Source: Aliivibrio finisterrensis_A (GTDB lineage: Bacteria > Pseudomonadota > Gammaproteobacteria > Enterobacterales > Vibrionaceae). From it: a stretch of 64,000 nucleotides of DNA. A program made the position numbers and the translations under genes. The notes under the pieces are model-generated. The model did not search any database. It worked only from the letters and a program-made list of their open reading frames with translations, and was not told the DNA's origin. Below, one piece after another: positions 50,830 through 60,391 of this stretch. The DNA lies in the NCBI RefSeq assembly GCF_004167675.1, contig NZ_SEZQ01000020.1; one strand, 5' to 3'. Within the stretch, counting starts at the first letter, position 1, and every line of letters starts with the position of its first letter.

Positions 50830-51246
50830 TTAGCTTTCTTCATTATCTTGCTTATTCTGTTCTTCTAGATCCGCAAGTTGTTGCTCTAACTCACGAATTT
50901 TAATTTCGGCTTCAAGCTCGGCTAGGCGTTTCTCAGCATCACTACGATTGTCTTGTGAGTGACCATCCGCTAAAACTTGAACATCTTTACTGTTTCGAGA
51001 GTCTTCTAAATCTTTCATTGAACCTGCAACACCACCAGTTACACCACCAACTGCTGCGCCTTTCACTGCAAGTCTTGCGTCACCAGTTAAAGCACCTACA
51101 GTGGCTCCAACTAATGCCCCGCCAACGGCACCTCTGTTTCTTGCTGCATTTTCGTTGTCAGCATCCATCGCTGGTGACGCACATCCTGTGACAACAAAGG
51201 TAGAGGCAATAAGTACTGCTTTTACTTTATTGTTTAGGAATAACAT
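50830..51246 (-). CDS. Glycine-zipper (YMGG-like) lipoprotein
   Basis: A 138-residue lipoprotein: signal VLIASTFVVTGC with the acylated Cys at residue 22, then a glycine-zipper region (RGAVGGALVGATVGALTGDA and AAVGGVTGGVAG), and a C-terminal coiled coil rich in Glu/Leu/Gln (KRLAELEAEIKIRELEQQLA). Such proteins insert glycine-zipper segments into membranes and affect envelope integrity. It precedes the small barrel gene, so the two may act together at the outer membrane. Confidence 0.85.
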   Translation of the reverse strand: MLFLNNKVKAVLIASTFVVTGCASPAMDADNENAARNRGAVGGALVGATVGALTGDARLAVKGAAVGGVTGGVAGSMKDLEDSRNSKDVQVLADGHSQDNRSDAEKRLAELEAEIKIRELEQQLADLEEQNKQDNEES

Positions 51247-51378
51247 AAATGGCTCTCTCTGTTTTGTGGGGACAGGAGAATATTAAGGGAGATAGAAGCG
51301 ATTTAGAATTGAACGTTAGTTATAGCGCTGATAACCGCTGTTTATCACACTATGATTTATACCGATTGATAAAAATAA

Positions 51379-51412
51379 AAAACCGCCAATCAAAGACAGG
51401 CGGTTTATTAAT
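51379..51412 (-). terminator. Terminator of rsgA
   Basis: AAACCGCC and GGCGGTTT pair with a 12-base loop; a run of A on the plus strand gives the T tail... on the minus strand TTTTTTATTTTT follows the stem. It lies at the convergent side of rsgA, just past its stop. Confidence 0.7.
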
Positions 51413-51436
51413 ATATTTTCTATTTACAGTACCGTA

Positions 51437-52498
51437 TTAATAGGCCGCTGACTCATAACCTTTTTTACGAGAACGAGCATCAGCAATAGCGCCATGCACC
51501 ATTTTGCCAAACGCTTTATCTTTTGCACGCTGCTCAGCTAAACTTGCACCATTGATTGCTTGTTCACGCATCAATTTTTGATAGCTTACTAAGCGACGTT
51601 CTTCAAGAACACCTGATTCAACCGCTTTTAGCACGGCACAGCCAGGCTCTGATATATGAGAACAATCACCAAAACGGCATTTTTCAGCCAAGTCAGTAAT
51701 TTCACTGAATGTCGCACTTACGCCTTGCTCGCAATCACTTAACTGAAGCTCTCGCATTCCAGGAGTGTCCATTAACAGGCCACCTTGCGGCATTAACTTA
51801 AGCGCTCGATACGTTGTTGTATGACGGCCTTTGCTGTCATCTTCACGTATATCGCCTGTCTCCTGAGCTTCAAAACCAAGTAAACCATTTACCAATGTTG
51901 ATTTACCAACACCAGATGACCCAAGGAAAGCGATAGTTTGTCCATTTTTACAGTAGCTATGTAGAGCAACTAAATCATTCGAATCAAGTGCATTTACACT
52001 GTAAACACTCATCATTCGATTCAGTTTTTGAACTTGATCTTGTTTGTCATCTGCATCGTCACATAAATCCGCTTTAGTTAGTACCACAACTGGCTCTACT
52101 TCTGCTTCTTTTGCGATAGCAAGGTAACGTTCAATACGACTTAGATTAAAGTCATTGTTTAACGAACACACGATCATGACGTTATCTACGTTTGCTGCGA
52201 TTAATTGCGTTGCAACTTTTGATCCCGGTGCTTTACGATCAAACAGAGATTGTCTATCTAGTACGCGTTGAATTCGTAGGTTTTCATCAAACAATACCCA
52301 ATCACCGACACAAACACGATCATCCCCTGATGGTGGTAATAAGCTTGCTTGGCCTTGCTCACTCAAAACAATAATACTGCTTCGATGCTGCTCAATAACT
52401 CGACCAGTCTGAAGGTCTGTTAAGTCATCTAGAGTCAGTTGCTGTTGAAAATAAGGACGCCAGCCTAATTGTGATAGTGTGAGAATTTGCTCACTCAT
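51437..52498 (-). CDS. rsgA: Ribosome small-subunit-dependent GTPase RsgA (second-copy type)
   Basis: A 353-residue circularly permuted GTPase that helps mature the 30S subunit. Order: N-terminal OB fold (GRVIEQHRSSIIVLSE), G4 VVLTKADL, G1 GSSGVGKSTLVN, G3 MDTPGMREL, and the zinc knuckle CRFGDCSHISEPGC. The start at 52498 (MSEQILTLSQLGWRPYF) is chosen because GGAG lies six bases before it; the frame is open to 52564 but that part overlaps a perfect inverted repeat. The sequence resembles the second RsgA found on vibrio chromosome II (annotated rsgA2 in some species); this is from memory. Confidence 0.9.
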   Translation of the reverse strand: MSEQILTLSQLGWRPYFQQQLTLDDLTDLQTGRVIEQHRSSIIVLSEQGQASLLPPSGDDRVCVGDWVLFDENLRIQRVLDRQSLFDRKAPGSKVATQLIAANVDNVMIVCSLNNDFNLSRIERYLAIAKEAEVEPVVVLTKADLCDDADDKQDQVQKLNRMMSVYSVNALDSNDLVALHSYCKNGQTIAFLGSSGVGKSTLVNGLLGFEAQETGDIREDDSKGRHTTTYRALKLMPQGGLLMDTPGMRELQLSDCEQGVSATFSEITDLAEKCRFGDCSHISEPGCAVLKAVESGVLEERRLVSYQKLMREQAINGASLAEQRAKDKAFGKMVHGAIADARSRKKGYESAAY

Positions 52499-52522
52499 TT
52501 GTTGCTCCATACATATGGTAGA

Positions 52523-52562
52523 TTGTTTACCATTGATAATCGTTAACACATCAATGGTAAAC
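52523..52562. promoter_or_regulatory. Perfect 14-bp inverted repeat upstream of rsgA
   Basis: TGTTTACCATTGAT (52523-52536) and ATCAATGGTAAACA (52549-52562) are exact inverted copies with a 12-base spacer, 25 bases upstream of the chosen rsgA start. It may be an operator for a dimeric repressor or a leader hairpin. Confidence 0.65.
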
Positions 52563-52630
52563 ACTCTTAAACTGTAAATTAACGCTATTTTAAGTGGCTT
52601 TTTAACGAAACGAATAGTAGCACCATATAT

Positions 52631-52834
52631 TTAAAAAAGAGCAATAATACTTTTTCGATTAATGCTTATTTTCATCATTTTAAGATCTTGGTAGCAATTA
52701 TTTGGCTTCACTTCTATTGCCTCAATGCGTTTACTATTATTATCGAATACCCAACGCCATAAAATATGGTCCGATCCCTCGCTGATGTAAAACAAGTTAG
52801 CCTTGTCATTACGATAAAAATAATTAATTAACAT
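52631..52834 (-). CDS. Small hypothetical protein
   Basis: From the Met at 52834 the product is 67 residues: MLINYFYRNDKANLFYISEG, SDHILWRWVFDNNSKRIEAI and a basic end. The longer frame to 52861 runs into the terminator of the alkylsulfatase gene and is rejected. It contains a plausible beta meander with Trp pairs but no known domain. There is no clear ribosome binding site, so it may be non-coding. Confidence 0.35.
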   Translation of the reverse strand: MLINYFYRNDKANLFYISEGSDHILWRWVFDNNSKRIEAIEVKPNNCYQDLKMMKISINRKSIIALF

Positions 52835-52849
52835 ATGACTTTTATATAA

Positions 52850-52888
52850 AAAAAGCCCCATTGAATCCCTTCATTCAATGGGGCTTGG
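52850..52888 (-). terminator. Terminator of alkylsulfatase 2
   Basis: GCCCCATTGAAT and ATTCAATGGGGC form a strong stem followed on the minus strand by seven T residues. Confidence 0.9.
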
Positions 52889-52912
52889 TCATATCATTAT
52901 TTCATCATTTAA

Positions 52913-54880
52913 CTATGGGGTTACAACACCGAACCATAGATTAAACTGATCAAATATCGACATTAGTTGCTGGAACTTAGCTTGATCTGAAACACTAAAT
53001 TCACCTGCTTTCATTTCATCTTTCAATGTCGCTTTCTTCGTCATCATATTTTCAAATGCTTGACGCGACAGAGTGATATTTAAGTCTGCATTATCAAATT
53101 GAGTTCCTGAGTACGATTTTAATACTGAATTACTTAAATCCATGGAGTATTTACCATCGCCTTTCACATTGATATTCACTTTCATGTTCATGCCTTTCGC
53201 AACATCAGGTTTTACTGTTACTCCTAGGTATTTCATGAATTGGTTAAATGGCATATTCACGGCAATGGCTGCTGTATTTGGTGTTGCTACCGGTTTAATA
53301 CCATTGCGTAGCTCTTTAGCACCGCCTAAGTAATAGTTTCTCCAAGGGCCTGATTCAGATTGATAGCCAAGTTGCTCCATTGCATCAGCTTCTAAATAAC
53401 GCGCATCCATATTTTTAGGATTAGAGAAAGTGACGTTATTAAGCAGTGTCACAGCCCAACGATACTCACCTTTTTTAATCGCCGATTCTGCAAGTTCAAC
53501 TACTTTTTTCTCGCCGCCCATCGCTTCAACGTATTTGGTACCTTCTTCTGTTGGTGTTAATGGGTTTAGGTTTGCAGGGTTACCATCCCACCATGCGCCA
53601 AAGTAGTAATCATAGGTTGCACGAGCATTGTGTGAAACCGTGCCGTAATAGCCGCGGTTGTACCACTCCTTGCCTAATGAATCCGGCAGTTTAATGGTCG
53701 CTGAGATCTCGTTAGGCGTATAACCTTTATTTGCTAAACGTAACGTTTGATCGTGTACATACTTATACATATCACGAGTTTTCGCTAGCTGGCCTTTGAT
53801 GTTCTCTTTGCCCCATGTTGGCCAATGGTGAGAAGCGATCATCGTATCTGCCTTATCTCCATAAGTATGTAGAGCTTGATCAACATAAGTCGCCCATGAA
53901 GAAGCATCACGAGTTTTTGCACCACGTAAGGTCGAGATATTGTGAATAGTATGAGTCATCACCTCTGCAGCCATCATGGTTTTATATTGAGGGAAATAAA
54001 ACATAAACTCAGAAGGCGCTTCTGATTCTTGAGCCATCATGACTTCTAAATCAACACCATCAATTGTCATTTCTTGACCAGTGTGATTTGCAATTTCTGT
54101 TGGCTTCACAATACCTGGCGAGCCAGATGAGGTCGTTTTACCTAAACCACCATCAACCATACCTTTGTTATTGGCATCAAGAAGGTTGCCATACATATAA
54201 GATGAGCGTCGAGACATGGTTGTGCCTGCCATTAAGTTCTCTGCAATTGAATGCGTAAAGAAGCCCTCTGGGGCAGCGATAGTTACATCACCATTATCGA
54301 TGTCTTTTTGCGTTGTCACACCTAAGATCCCACCAAAGTGGTCAACATGAGAGTGTGTGAAAATAACCCCTGTCACAGGGACATTTTCTACTTTTTCTTT
54401 TAATAGTTTAAGGCCTGCCGCAGCGGTTTCTGGTGAAATAAGTGGATCAATAACAATCCAACCATCATCACCACGAATAAACGACATGACGGATAAATCA
54501 AACCCACGGACTTGATATACGCCATCTTTCACTTTAAACAAACCATTGATATTATTTAATTTGGCTTGACGAAGAAGCGATGGGTTAATTGTTTCTACCC
54601 CTTTATCCTGATTAATAAAATCAAACTTTGAAAAATCCCAAATTACGTTACCTTGCTTATCTTTAATGGTTTTTTCTGGCCAAGTAGCAATAAAACCGCG
54701 AGAAGCATTTTCGAAATCTGTTTTATTATCAAAATCTAAATATTGCTTTAGTTGATCATTTTTCTGAACAGTGAATTCAGTGGCTTCTTTTGGTTGGCTC
54801 GTTGTTGGTACAGCAAATACAAGCGCAGGCGCCAATGTGGTAATTATCGCAAGTGATACTATGGATTTTTTAAATAACAT
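52913..54880 (-). CDS. Alkylsulfatase, SdsA1-like metallo-beta-lactamase fold (copy 2)
   Basis: A 655-residue exported sulfatase with a signal peptide (MLFKKSIVSLAIITTLAPAL, cleavage near residue 23). The zinc motif is THSHVDHFGG (His176, His178, Asp180, His181), with MSRRSSYMYG and the HNARATYDYYFG region typical of the family and a C-terminal SCP2-like domain (FSVSDQAKFQQLMSIFDQF). It hydrolyses alkyl sulfate esters, supplying sulfate and alcohols. It differs clearly from copy 1 at 24651, so the two are old paralogues. A DLNLL-type LysR gene lies upstream in the same direction. Confidence 0.92.
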   Translation of the reverse strand: MLFKKSIVSLAIITTLAPALVFAVPTTSQPKEATEFTVQKNDQLKQYLDFDNKTDFENASRGFIATWPEKTIKDKQGNVIWDFSKFDFINQDKGVETINPSLLRQAKLNNINGLFKVKDGVYQVRGFDLSVMSFIRGDDGWIVIDPLISPETAAAGLKLLKEKVENVPVTGVIFTHSHVDHFGGILGVTTQKDIDNGDVTIAAPEGFFTHSIAENLMAGTTMSRRSSYMYGNLLDANNKGMVDGGLGKTTSSGSPGIVKPTEIANHTGQEMTIDGVDLEVMMAQESEAPSEFMFYFPQYKTMMAAEVMTHTIHNISTLRGAKTRDASSWATYVDQALHTYGDKADTMIASHHWPTWGKENIKGQLAKTRDMYKYVHDQTLRLANKGYTPNEISATIKLPDSLGKEWYNRGYYGTVSHNARATYDYYFGAWWDGNPANLNPLTPTEEGTKYVEAMGGEKKVVELAESAIKKGEYRWAVTLLNNVTFSNPKNMDARYLEADAMEQLGYQSESGPWRNYYLGGAKELRNGIKPVATPNTAAIAVNMPFNQFMKYLGVTVKPDVAKGMNMKVNINVKGDGKYSMDLSNSVLKSYSGTQFDNADLNITLSRQAFENMMTKKATLKDEMKAGEFSVSDQAKFQQLMSIFDQFNLWFGVVTP

Positions 54881-54965
54881 AATTCATCTCTCTATAAGTG
54901 CGAACAACTCATCTGTCCGTCGATAGAGAAATAATAAGGCGAGTCGATTAAACGATCGATAGCGT

Positions 54966-55014
54966 CACTTTTAAAAGTGGATTTAGTTGTATTTAATCCA
55001 GAAACTTTTGGATT
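54966..55014. promoter_or_regulatory. Two dyads upstream of alkylsulfatase 2
   Basis: CACTTTTAAAAGTG (54966-54979) is a perfect palindrome, and AATCCA-N8-TGGATT (54995-55014) is a second dyad with the same N8 spacing as the GTATTG-N8-CAATAC site at alkylsulfatase 1. They are candidate LysR sites; one may also end the LysR transcript. Confidence 0.5.
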
Positions 55015-55020
55015 TAGATT

Positions 55021-55932
55021 TTATAGCTCTAAGCACGTCAAATCTTGAGCTACCTCTTCAAAAACAGATTTAAGCCATTGATGCCCTGTATCTGATTGCT
55101 GTGAATGATGCCATGTCATATAAACAGGAAAAGGGTGCGATTCAAAAGGCAATGGAAGGATAGTTAAAGGGAGCATTTTAGATAGCATTCTAGCGTGCCA
55201 AACACTGGTGACACATAGCCAATCCGTTTGAGCCGCCATTACGATTGAGTTACAAACTGAATCCGTCGTGTAGGCTTCTTTTCGTTTTGGCAGCTTTTCT
55301 TTTACCAAAGAATCCATAATGTACTTATTCATTCTTTGGGTTTGCCACAATAGATGTTGCTCTGCAAAAAATTGCTCTTGAGTAATACTGTCTTTAATTC
55401 TTGGGTGATCTTTTCTACATACCACCACTAGCTGTTGTTCAAACAGTAATTGGTTATGGTAGCCGTGATCTTCTAATGGCACTGTCGCAAGAATTAAATC
55501 AACCTTACGCATCCGTAAATCGGTTTGTCTATCTTGCTCATTAAGATGCTCAATGTCCGCTTTAAACTTTACATTGGGTGCGTGTTGATCTCGATAAGTA
55601 ATAAGAGGAGGAACAACCATTAAATCTAAATCTTTATGGCTTGATATGCGAAAGGTGCGCTTACTCGTTTTTGGATCAAATGCTTGACGAGATTTCGCGC
55701 CATTTAATAGTCGAGTAAGCGGTTCTTGAATTTCAGCGTGCAGCTCTGTGGCAAAGTTAGTAGGTGCAATCCCTCTTCCTTGACGTACAAATAATGGATC
55801 TTGATATTGCTCACGTAAGCGATTTAAGGTGTGGCTTACTGCAGGTGCGGTGATCCCTAAAGTTTCAGCTGCTTCATTGACACTGAGTGTGTTCATCACG
55901 ACATCAAAAGTTTTGAGTAAATTTAAATCCAT
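55021..55932 (-). CDS. LysR-family regulator next to alkylsulfatase 2
   Basis: The start at 55932 (MDLNLLKTFDVVMNTLSVNE) fits the usual DLNLL opening; the four extra codons to 55944 are not needed. The helix-turn-helix is LSVNEAAETLGITAPAVSHT, the effector domain includes VCRKDHPRIKDSITQEQFFA, strikingly like the IARKGHPRIKGSITREQFYD of the regulator at 26789. It precedes the sulfatase gene in the same direction (140-bp gap) instead of being divergent as at copy 1. It probably activates or represses that gene. Confidence 0.92.
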   Translation of the reverse strand: MDLNLLKTFDVVMNTLSVNEAAETLGITAPAVSHTLNRLREQYQDPLFVRQGRGIAPTNFATELHAEIQEPLTRLLNGAKSRQAFDPKTSKRTFRISSHKDLDLMVVPPLITYRDQHAPNVKFKADIEHLNEQDRQTDLRMRKVDLILATVPLEDHGYHNQLLFEQQLVVVCRKDHPRIKDSITQEQFFAEQHLLWQTQRMNKYIMDSLVKEKLPKRKEAYTTDSVCNSIVMAAQTDWLCVTSVWHARMLSKMLPLTILPLPFESHPFPVYMTWHHSQQSDTGHQWLKSVFEEVAQDLTCLEL

Positions 55933-56013
55933 TATTTTTACCACTCAGTTAATTGCGTTCTATTTATTTTTCCATTGTAGGCCGTTCGTTTTTAAAACTG
56001 AACGTTAATCTTT

Positions 56014-56655
56014 CTACTGAACGTGCTTTTTTAAGAAATTAACAACCGAACCTTTCGGCGTTTTTCCTATTTTTATCATTAGATCAAAGCTTGGATTGAT
56101 AATGCCATGATCACGATCTAACGCTTCTAGCTGTACTAACCATAGTGACGCGGTTACTTCGGCATCAGCTAACGCTCGGTGAAATACACCATCATTATCG
56201 ATTTTATGATACGCCACTAAGTCACCCAGTTTATGCGATGAAACCTCTTGAGTTAATCGTCTTGATACCAGTAATGAACAAGCAAAATCACCTTCATAAC
56301 CACGCTGAATCAACTCTAATTCGGCATCTAAAAAACGTTTATCAAATGAGGCGTTATGTGCGACTAAATTACAGCCTTGAATAAAATCAGCAAACTCATT
56401 CATTACGACATCACAACTTGCCGCATCAACTAACATGCGATTTGAAATACCAGTGTAGCTCTCAATAAATGAGCTCACTCTAAAGCCCGGATTCATCAAG
56501 CCTTGAAAACGATCAACCACCACGCCGTTTTCTAATTTAACCGCACCTATTTCAATAGCACGATCACCTTGGTTTGGTGATAAGCCTGTGGTTTCGAAAT
56601 CGAGTACAACGACGGTATTTGCTGGGGCGGTTTTGTTAGCGCTAATTACTGACAC
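56014..56655 (-). CDS. DnaQ-family 3'-5' exonuclease
   Basis: A 213-residue DEDDh exonuclease. ExoI VVLDFETTGLSPNQGDRAIE (residues 17-36), ExoII LVAHNASFDKRFLDAEL near residue 97 and ExoIII HRALADAEVTASLWL near residue 158 provide the acidic and His residues for two metal ions. It resembles the exonuclease part of PolC and stand-alone proofreading-like nucleases rather than the replicative epsilon subunit. Its role (DNA repair or RNA trimming) is uncertain. It is a single gene. Confidence 0.9.
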   Translation of the reverse strand: MSVISANKTAPANTVVVLDFETTGLSPNQGDRAIEIGAVKLENGVVVDRFQGLMNPGFRVSSFIESYTGISNRMLVDAASCDVVMNEFADFIQGCNLVAHNASFDKRFLDAELELIQRGYEGDFACSLLVSRRLTQEVSSHKLGDLVAYHKIDNDGVFHRALADAEVTASLWLVQLEALDRDHGIINPSFDLMIKIGKTPKGSVVNFLKKHVQ

Positions 56656-56732
56656 AAATGATTTCCAAATAATAAATAAGAAGTGAAAGAGAGAGATTAA
56701 TCGTAATGGAACAAAAGCATATAGACTTCGAT

Positions 56733-56769
56733 CAAAAAACGCGAGCTGATATCCAGTCTCGCGTTTTTA
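56733..56769. terminator. Terminator near the ybiT 3' end
   Basis: AAAACGCGAG and CTCGCGTTTTT pair with a 12-base loop. A and T runs on both sides allow use in both directions; it ends the ybiT transcript. Confidence 0.82.
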
Positions 56770-56801
56770 TCTATGCTTAATTCTACCGAGTTAAAATACG
56801 C

Positions 56802-58415
56802 TTATTTAGCAATATTAACCTGTAGCATTTTAACTTGGTGGTCTAAATACTCGTCATAAGTACCTTGGAAGCTCACTAGTTTTTTCTCATTAATATCAAT
56901 AATATGAGTTGCTAGTGATGATACGAACTCACGGTCGTGACTTACGAAAATTAAAGTACCTGTGTACACTTTTAATGCTTCGTTAAGTGCTTCAATCGCT
57001 TCCATATCCATGTGGTTAGTTGGTTCATCCATAACAAGTACGTTGATGTCTTGCATCATTAACTTGCCAAACAATAGACGGTTTTTCTCACCACCTGAGC
57101 AGCTTTTCGCTTTTTTGTTTGCGTCGTCAGCAGTAAACAGTAGGCGACCCAAAATTCCACGAACCATCAAGTCATCATGCTTAACGGTACGCCACTGAGA
57201 AATCCAATCAAAGATACTTAAATCGTTGTCAAAATCAGCCGTGCTGTCTTGTGGGCAGTAACCAAAAGACGCATTTTCAGACCACTTAACAATACCTTCG
57301 TTTTGTTGTAAGTCTTGAACTAAGCAACGTAGGAAAGTTGTTTTACCTACACCATTCTCACCAATAACAGCTAAGCGAGTGCCCGCTTCTAGTAATAAAT
57401 TACCGCCTTCAAACAGAACTTCACCATCAAAGCCATGGCCTAGATTTTCAAGCTCTAGTGCTTGACGGTGCAGTTTTTTACCTTCGCCAAAGTTAATTGA
57501 TGGACTCATACGGCTTGATGATTTCACTTCATCTAGCGTGATTTTGTCCATTTTCTTTGCACGAGAACTTGCTTGTTTCGCTTTCGATGCGTTAGCACCA
57601 AAACGGTTTACGAAGTCTTGTAATTCACTGATCTCTGCTTCTTTTTTCGCGTTACCCGCTAATAGTTGTTCACGGATCAAGCTTGATGCTTCTAAGAAGT
57701 ACTCGTAGTTACCAGGGTAAATACGTAATTCACCGTAGTCGATATCAGCCATGTGCGTACATACAGAGTTTAAGAAGTGTCTGTCGTGCGAGATAATGAT
57801 CATGGTACATTTACGCTTGTTTAGCTCTTCTGCTAACCAGTTAATCGTATGAATGTCCAAGTTGTTGGTTGGTTCATCAAGTAACAAGATATCTGGGTTT
57901 GCAAACAGTGCCTGTGCTAATAACACACGCAGTTTCCAGCCAGGAGCCACTTGTTGCATTAAACCAAAATGAAGCGCTTCATCAATACCAGCTTGGATTA
58001 AGATATCACCCGCGCGGCTCTCTGCACTGTAACCGTCCATTTCTGCGAATTCACTTTCAAGCTCAGCGACTTTCATGCCATCTTCTTCACTCATTTCTGG
58101 TAGTGAATAAATGCGATCACGCTCTTGTTTGATTTCCCATAGTTTTTTGTCACCCATGATCACAACATCAATTACGTTATATTGCTCAAACGCAAACTGA
58201 TCTTGGCTTAATACACCTAATTTCTGTCCCGGCGTCATTGATACGTTGCCAGAACTAGGAGTTAATGCACCACTTAGAATCTTCATGAAGGTTGATTTTC
58301 CACAACCATTTGCGCCGATCAAACCATAGCGGTTGCCGTTACCAAATTTAGCTGAAATGTTTTCAAATAAAGGCTCTGCGCCAAATTGCATTGTGATATT
58401 GTTTGATTGTATCAA
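56802..58415 (-). CDS. ybiT: ABC-F family ATPase YbiT
   Basis: A 537-residue soluble ABC-F protein with two ATP-binding cassettes and no membrane domain; ABC-F proteins act on the ribosome. Cassette 1 has GLIGANGCGKSTFMK and LLLDEPTNNLDI; cassette 2 has AVIGENGVGKTTFLR, CSGGEKNRLLFGKLM and LVMDEPTNHMDM. The start (IQSNNITMQFGAEPLFENIS) and RQDQFAFEQY-like LSQDQFAFEQYNVIDVVIMG identify the YbiT subgroup. The start codon is TTG (58413-58415) with AGGA upstream. Confidence 0.93.
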   Translation of the reverse strand: MIQSNNITMQFGAEPLFENISAKFGNGNRYGLIGANGCGKSTFMKILSGALTPSSGNVSMTPGQKLGVLSQDQFAFEQYNVIDVVIMGDKKLWEIKQERDRIYSLPEMSEEDGMKVAELESEFAEMDGYSAESRAGDILIQAGIDEALHFGLMQQVAPGWKLRVLLAQALFANPDILLLDEPTNNLDIHTINWLAEELNKRKCTMIIISHDRHFLNSVCTHMADIDYGELRIYPGNYEYFLEASSLIREQLLAGNAKKEAEISELQDFVNRFGANASKAKQASSRAKKMDKITLDEVKSSSRMSPSINFGEGKKLHRQALELENLGHGFDGEVLFEGGNLLLEAGTRLAVIGENGVGKTTFLRCLVQDLQQNEGIVKWSENASFGYCPQDSTADFDNDLSIFDWISQWRTVKHDDLMVRGILGRLLFTADDANKKAKSCSGGEKNRLLFGKLMMQDINVLVMDEPTNHMDMEAIEALNEALKVYTGTLIFVSHDREFVSSLATHIIDINEKKLVSFQGTYDEYLDHQVKMLQVNIAK

Positions 58416-58615
58416 CGAAATAATTCCTAGGGTTTACTGACAAGTCATGATTGGACTATAGAGAGCCACAAGATGAAGGACGAAAGTATGATGAATGAGA
58501 AAATCTAGGCGCGGATTATACAGAGATCTTGATCACAATGTCGAGGAATATGATGTTTTAATACACAATAAAAAAGCCTTAACTCTCATTAAGGCTTCAG
58601 TTTATTAGTCTGTTA

Positions 58616-60163
58616 TTACTTCTCTTCAAAACGCTGTGCTAATTGATAAAATTCATTCACTTGATTTTTTAACTTATTAGATGTGCTATTTACCGAATAA
58701 GTAGTCTTTAAATTTTGCTCTGCCGTTGAAGCAATAGATTGAATATAAGTATTCACATCACCAGACAGTTGACGTTGTTGATCTGCTACATTTTCTATTG
58801 ACGTCATTAATTGATTCATTGATTGCATCATTGAATCAACTTCAGATAATCGCTGCATGCTCACCTCTCCCATTTCATTGCATCGTTCAGTTTGCTGTCG
58901 ATTAGACATAATCTCTAATTGCCAAGATTCAATCATCGAAAGCATGGAAGTGACACTCTCTTTTATCTGAATTGTTGCATTAGAAGTACGACCAGATAAC
59001 ACTCTAACTTCATCGGCAACGACTGCGAACCCCCTTCCTTGCTCTCCCGACCTTGCTGATTCAATCGCTGCATTTAACGCGAGAAGATTAGTTTGATTAG
59101 CAATACTACCTATCTCTTCCATAAGTTGATTGACTTCTTTTGCTTGTGTACTTAATTGCTCAGTCATTTGTGTAGCAGATTTCGCTTGGATCGTTAATTG
59201 CTCTAAATTTACATTAGTTTGGGTAATACTCTCTTTTGTTAACCCGCATGACTTAATCGTCATATTAATGAGTTCATGTGCCTCATTAGTACTAAGTGAT
59301 ACATCATCAGCTGATAATTTAACCTGCTCTGTTGCTGCACGAACGTGATGAATATCTTTTGTTTGCTGTTCTAATTCCTGCGTTACCAATATTGCCGTCG
59401 AGCTTAAATTATCAGCTAATTCTTGAAGCGGTTTTGCTGAATCTGTCATTCTACCTAAGACGGTTCTAATTCGAGATGAGGATAATTTCAAATGGAAATC
59501 AGCAATTGAAAACTTATTATTACCAGAAAAAATAAGACGGCTAACACTGTCATATTTCGCATGTAATTTTTTTAATTGACGCGGTGTATCAATAAGTTCT
59601 TGGCGGAAAAATAGGATTACTACACACATAGGAAGAGCGCTACATAACAATGCCATCGCTCCATTTAAATTGAATAATGTCGATAAAACGGGAACGGTCA
59701 ATGCCCCTAGTAATAACAAATAACGCAAAGTGTCATTTATTGAAAATGACCACCCTTGTCCACTGTTCTCTGCTTTTAAAAGATCCGCGTAAGCTTTTTC
59801 AGCAATAATAACCCATTCACGTTTAGGTTTCACACGCACAGACTGATAACCAATTACAGTATCATGTTCATAAATAGGCGTAACGTAGGCATCTACCCAA
59901 TAAAATCGACCTGATTTTGCTTTATTTTTTACTATTCCTCGCCATGCTTTTCCCTGCTGTAAGTTTCTCCACATGTCTGCAAACGCTGCTTTAGGCATTA
60001 CTTCATGACGAATAATATTATGATTTTTACCTTCAAGCTCTTCCTTACTGTATTCCGCAATACGACAGAACGCTTCGTTACAATAAGTAATAACACCTTT
60101 AAGATCAGTAGTAGATACAAGTTGCTCGTCATCACTTAAAAAAGTTTCAATCATTTTGCCCAC
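58616..60163 (-). CDS. Aer-like PAS chemoreceptor
   Basis: A 515-residue aerotaxis-type receptor. The N-terminal PAS domain (STTDLKGVITYCNEAFCRIA, YSKEELEGKNHNIIRHEVMP, AFADMWRNLQQGKAWRGIVK) probably holds FAD and faces the cytoplasm. A hydrophobic hairpin at residues 145-185 (LLLLGALTVPVLSTLFNL, MALLCSALPMCVVILFF) anchors it, then a HAMP-like stretch and a signalling domain with tip NQTNLLALNAAIESARSGEQ. It would report cell redox/energy state to the chemotaxis machinery. Single gene with a terminator-like hairpin at its 3' end (58570-58600). Confidence 0.92.
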   Translation of the reverse strand: MGKMIETFLSDDEQLVSTTDLKGVITYCNEAFCRIAEYSKEELEGKNHNIIRHEVMPKAAFADMWRNLQQGKAWRGIVKNKAKSGRFYWVDAYVTPIYEHDTVIGYQSVRVKPKREWVIIAEKAYADLLKAENSGQGWSFSINDTLRYLLLLGALTVPVLSTLFNLNGAMALLCSALPMCVVILFFRQELIDTPRQLKKLHAKYDSVSRLIFSGNNKFSIADFHLKLSSSRIRTVLGRMTDSAKPLQELADNLSSTAILVTQELEQQTKDIHHVRAATEQVKLSADDVSLSTNEAHELINMTIKSCGLTKESITQTNVNLEQLTIQAKSATQMTEQLSTQAKEVNQLMEEIGSIANQTNLLALNAAIESARSGEQGRGFAVVADEVRVLSGRTSNATIQIKESVTSMLSMIESWQLEIMSNRQQTERCNEMGEVSMQRLSEVDSMMQSMNQLMTSIENVADQQRQLSGDVNTYIQSIASTAEQNLKTTYSVNSTSNKLKNQVNEFYQLAQRFEEK

Positions 60164-60391
60164 AATATAAAAAAGAAATTAATGAAATTTCCTTTATCAT
60201 AGATGCATTTCACTATTTACCACAATAAAAACTACATTTAATTACGAAAGAAGGTATTTATTTATCCTAATCATTACTTAGATCATTGTATTATAATTAA
60301 TTTCATAATATTAAAAACGTGTTAATATTTCTTTAAGCCCTAAATGAACTTTAGAGCTTAAAAGATAACACGTTTTTAATATGCCTTTATA

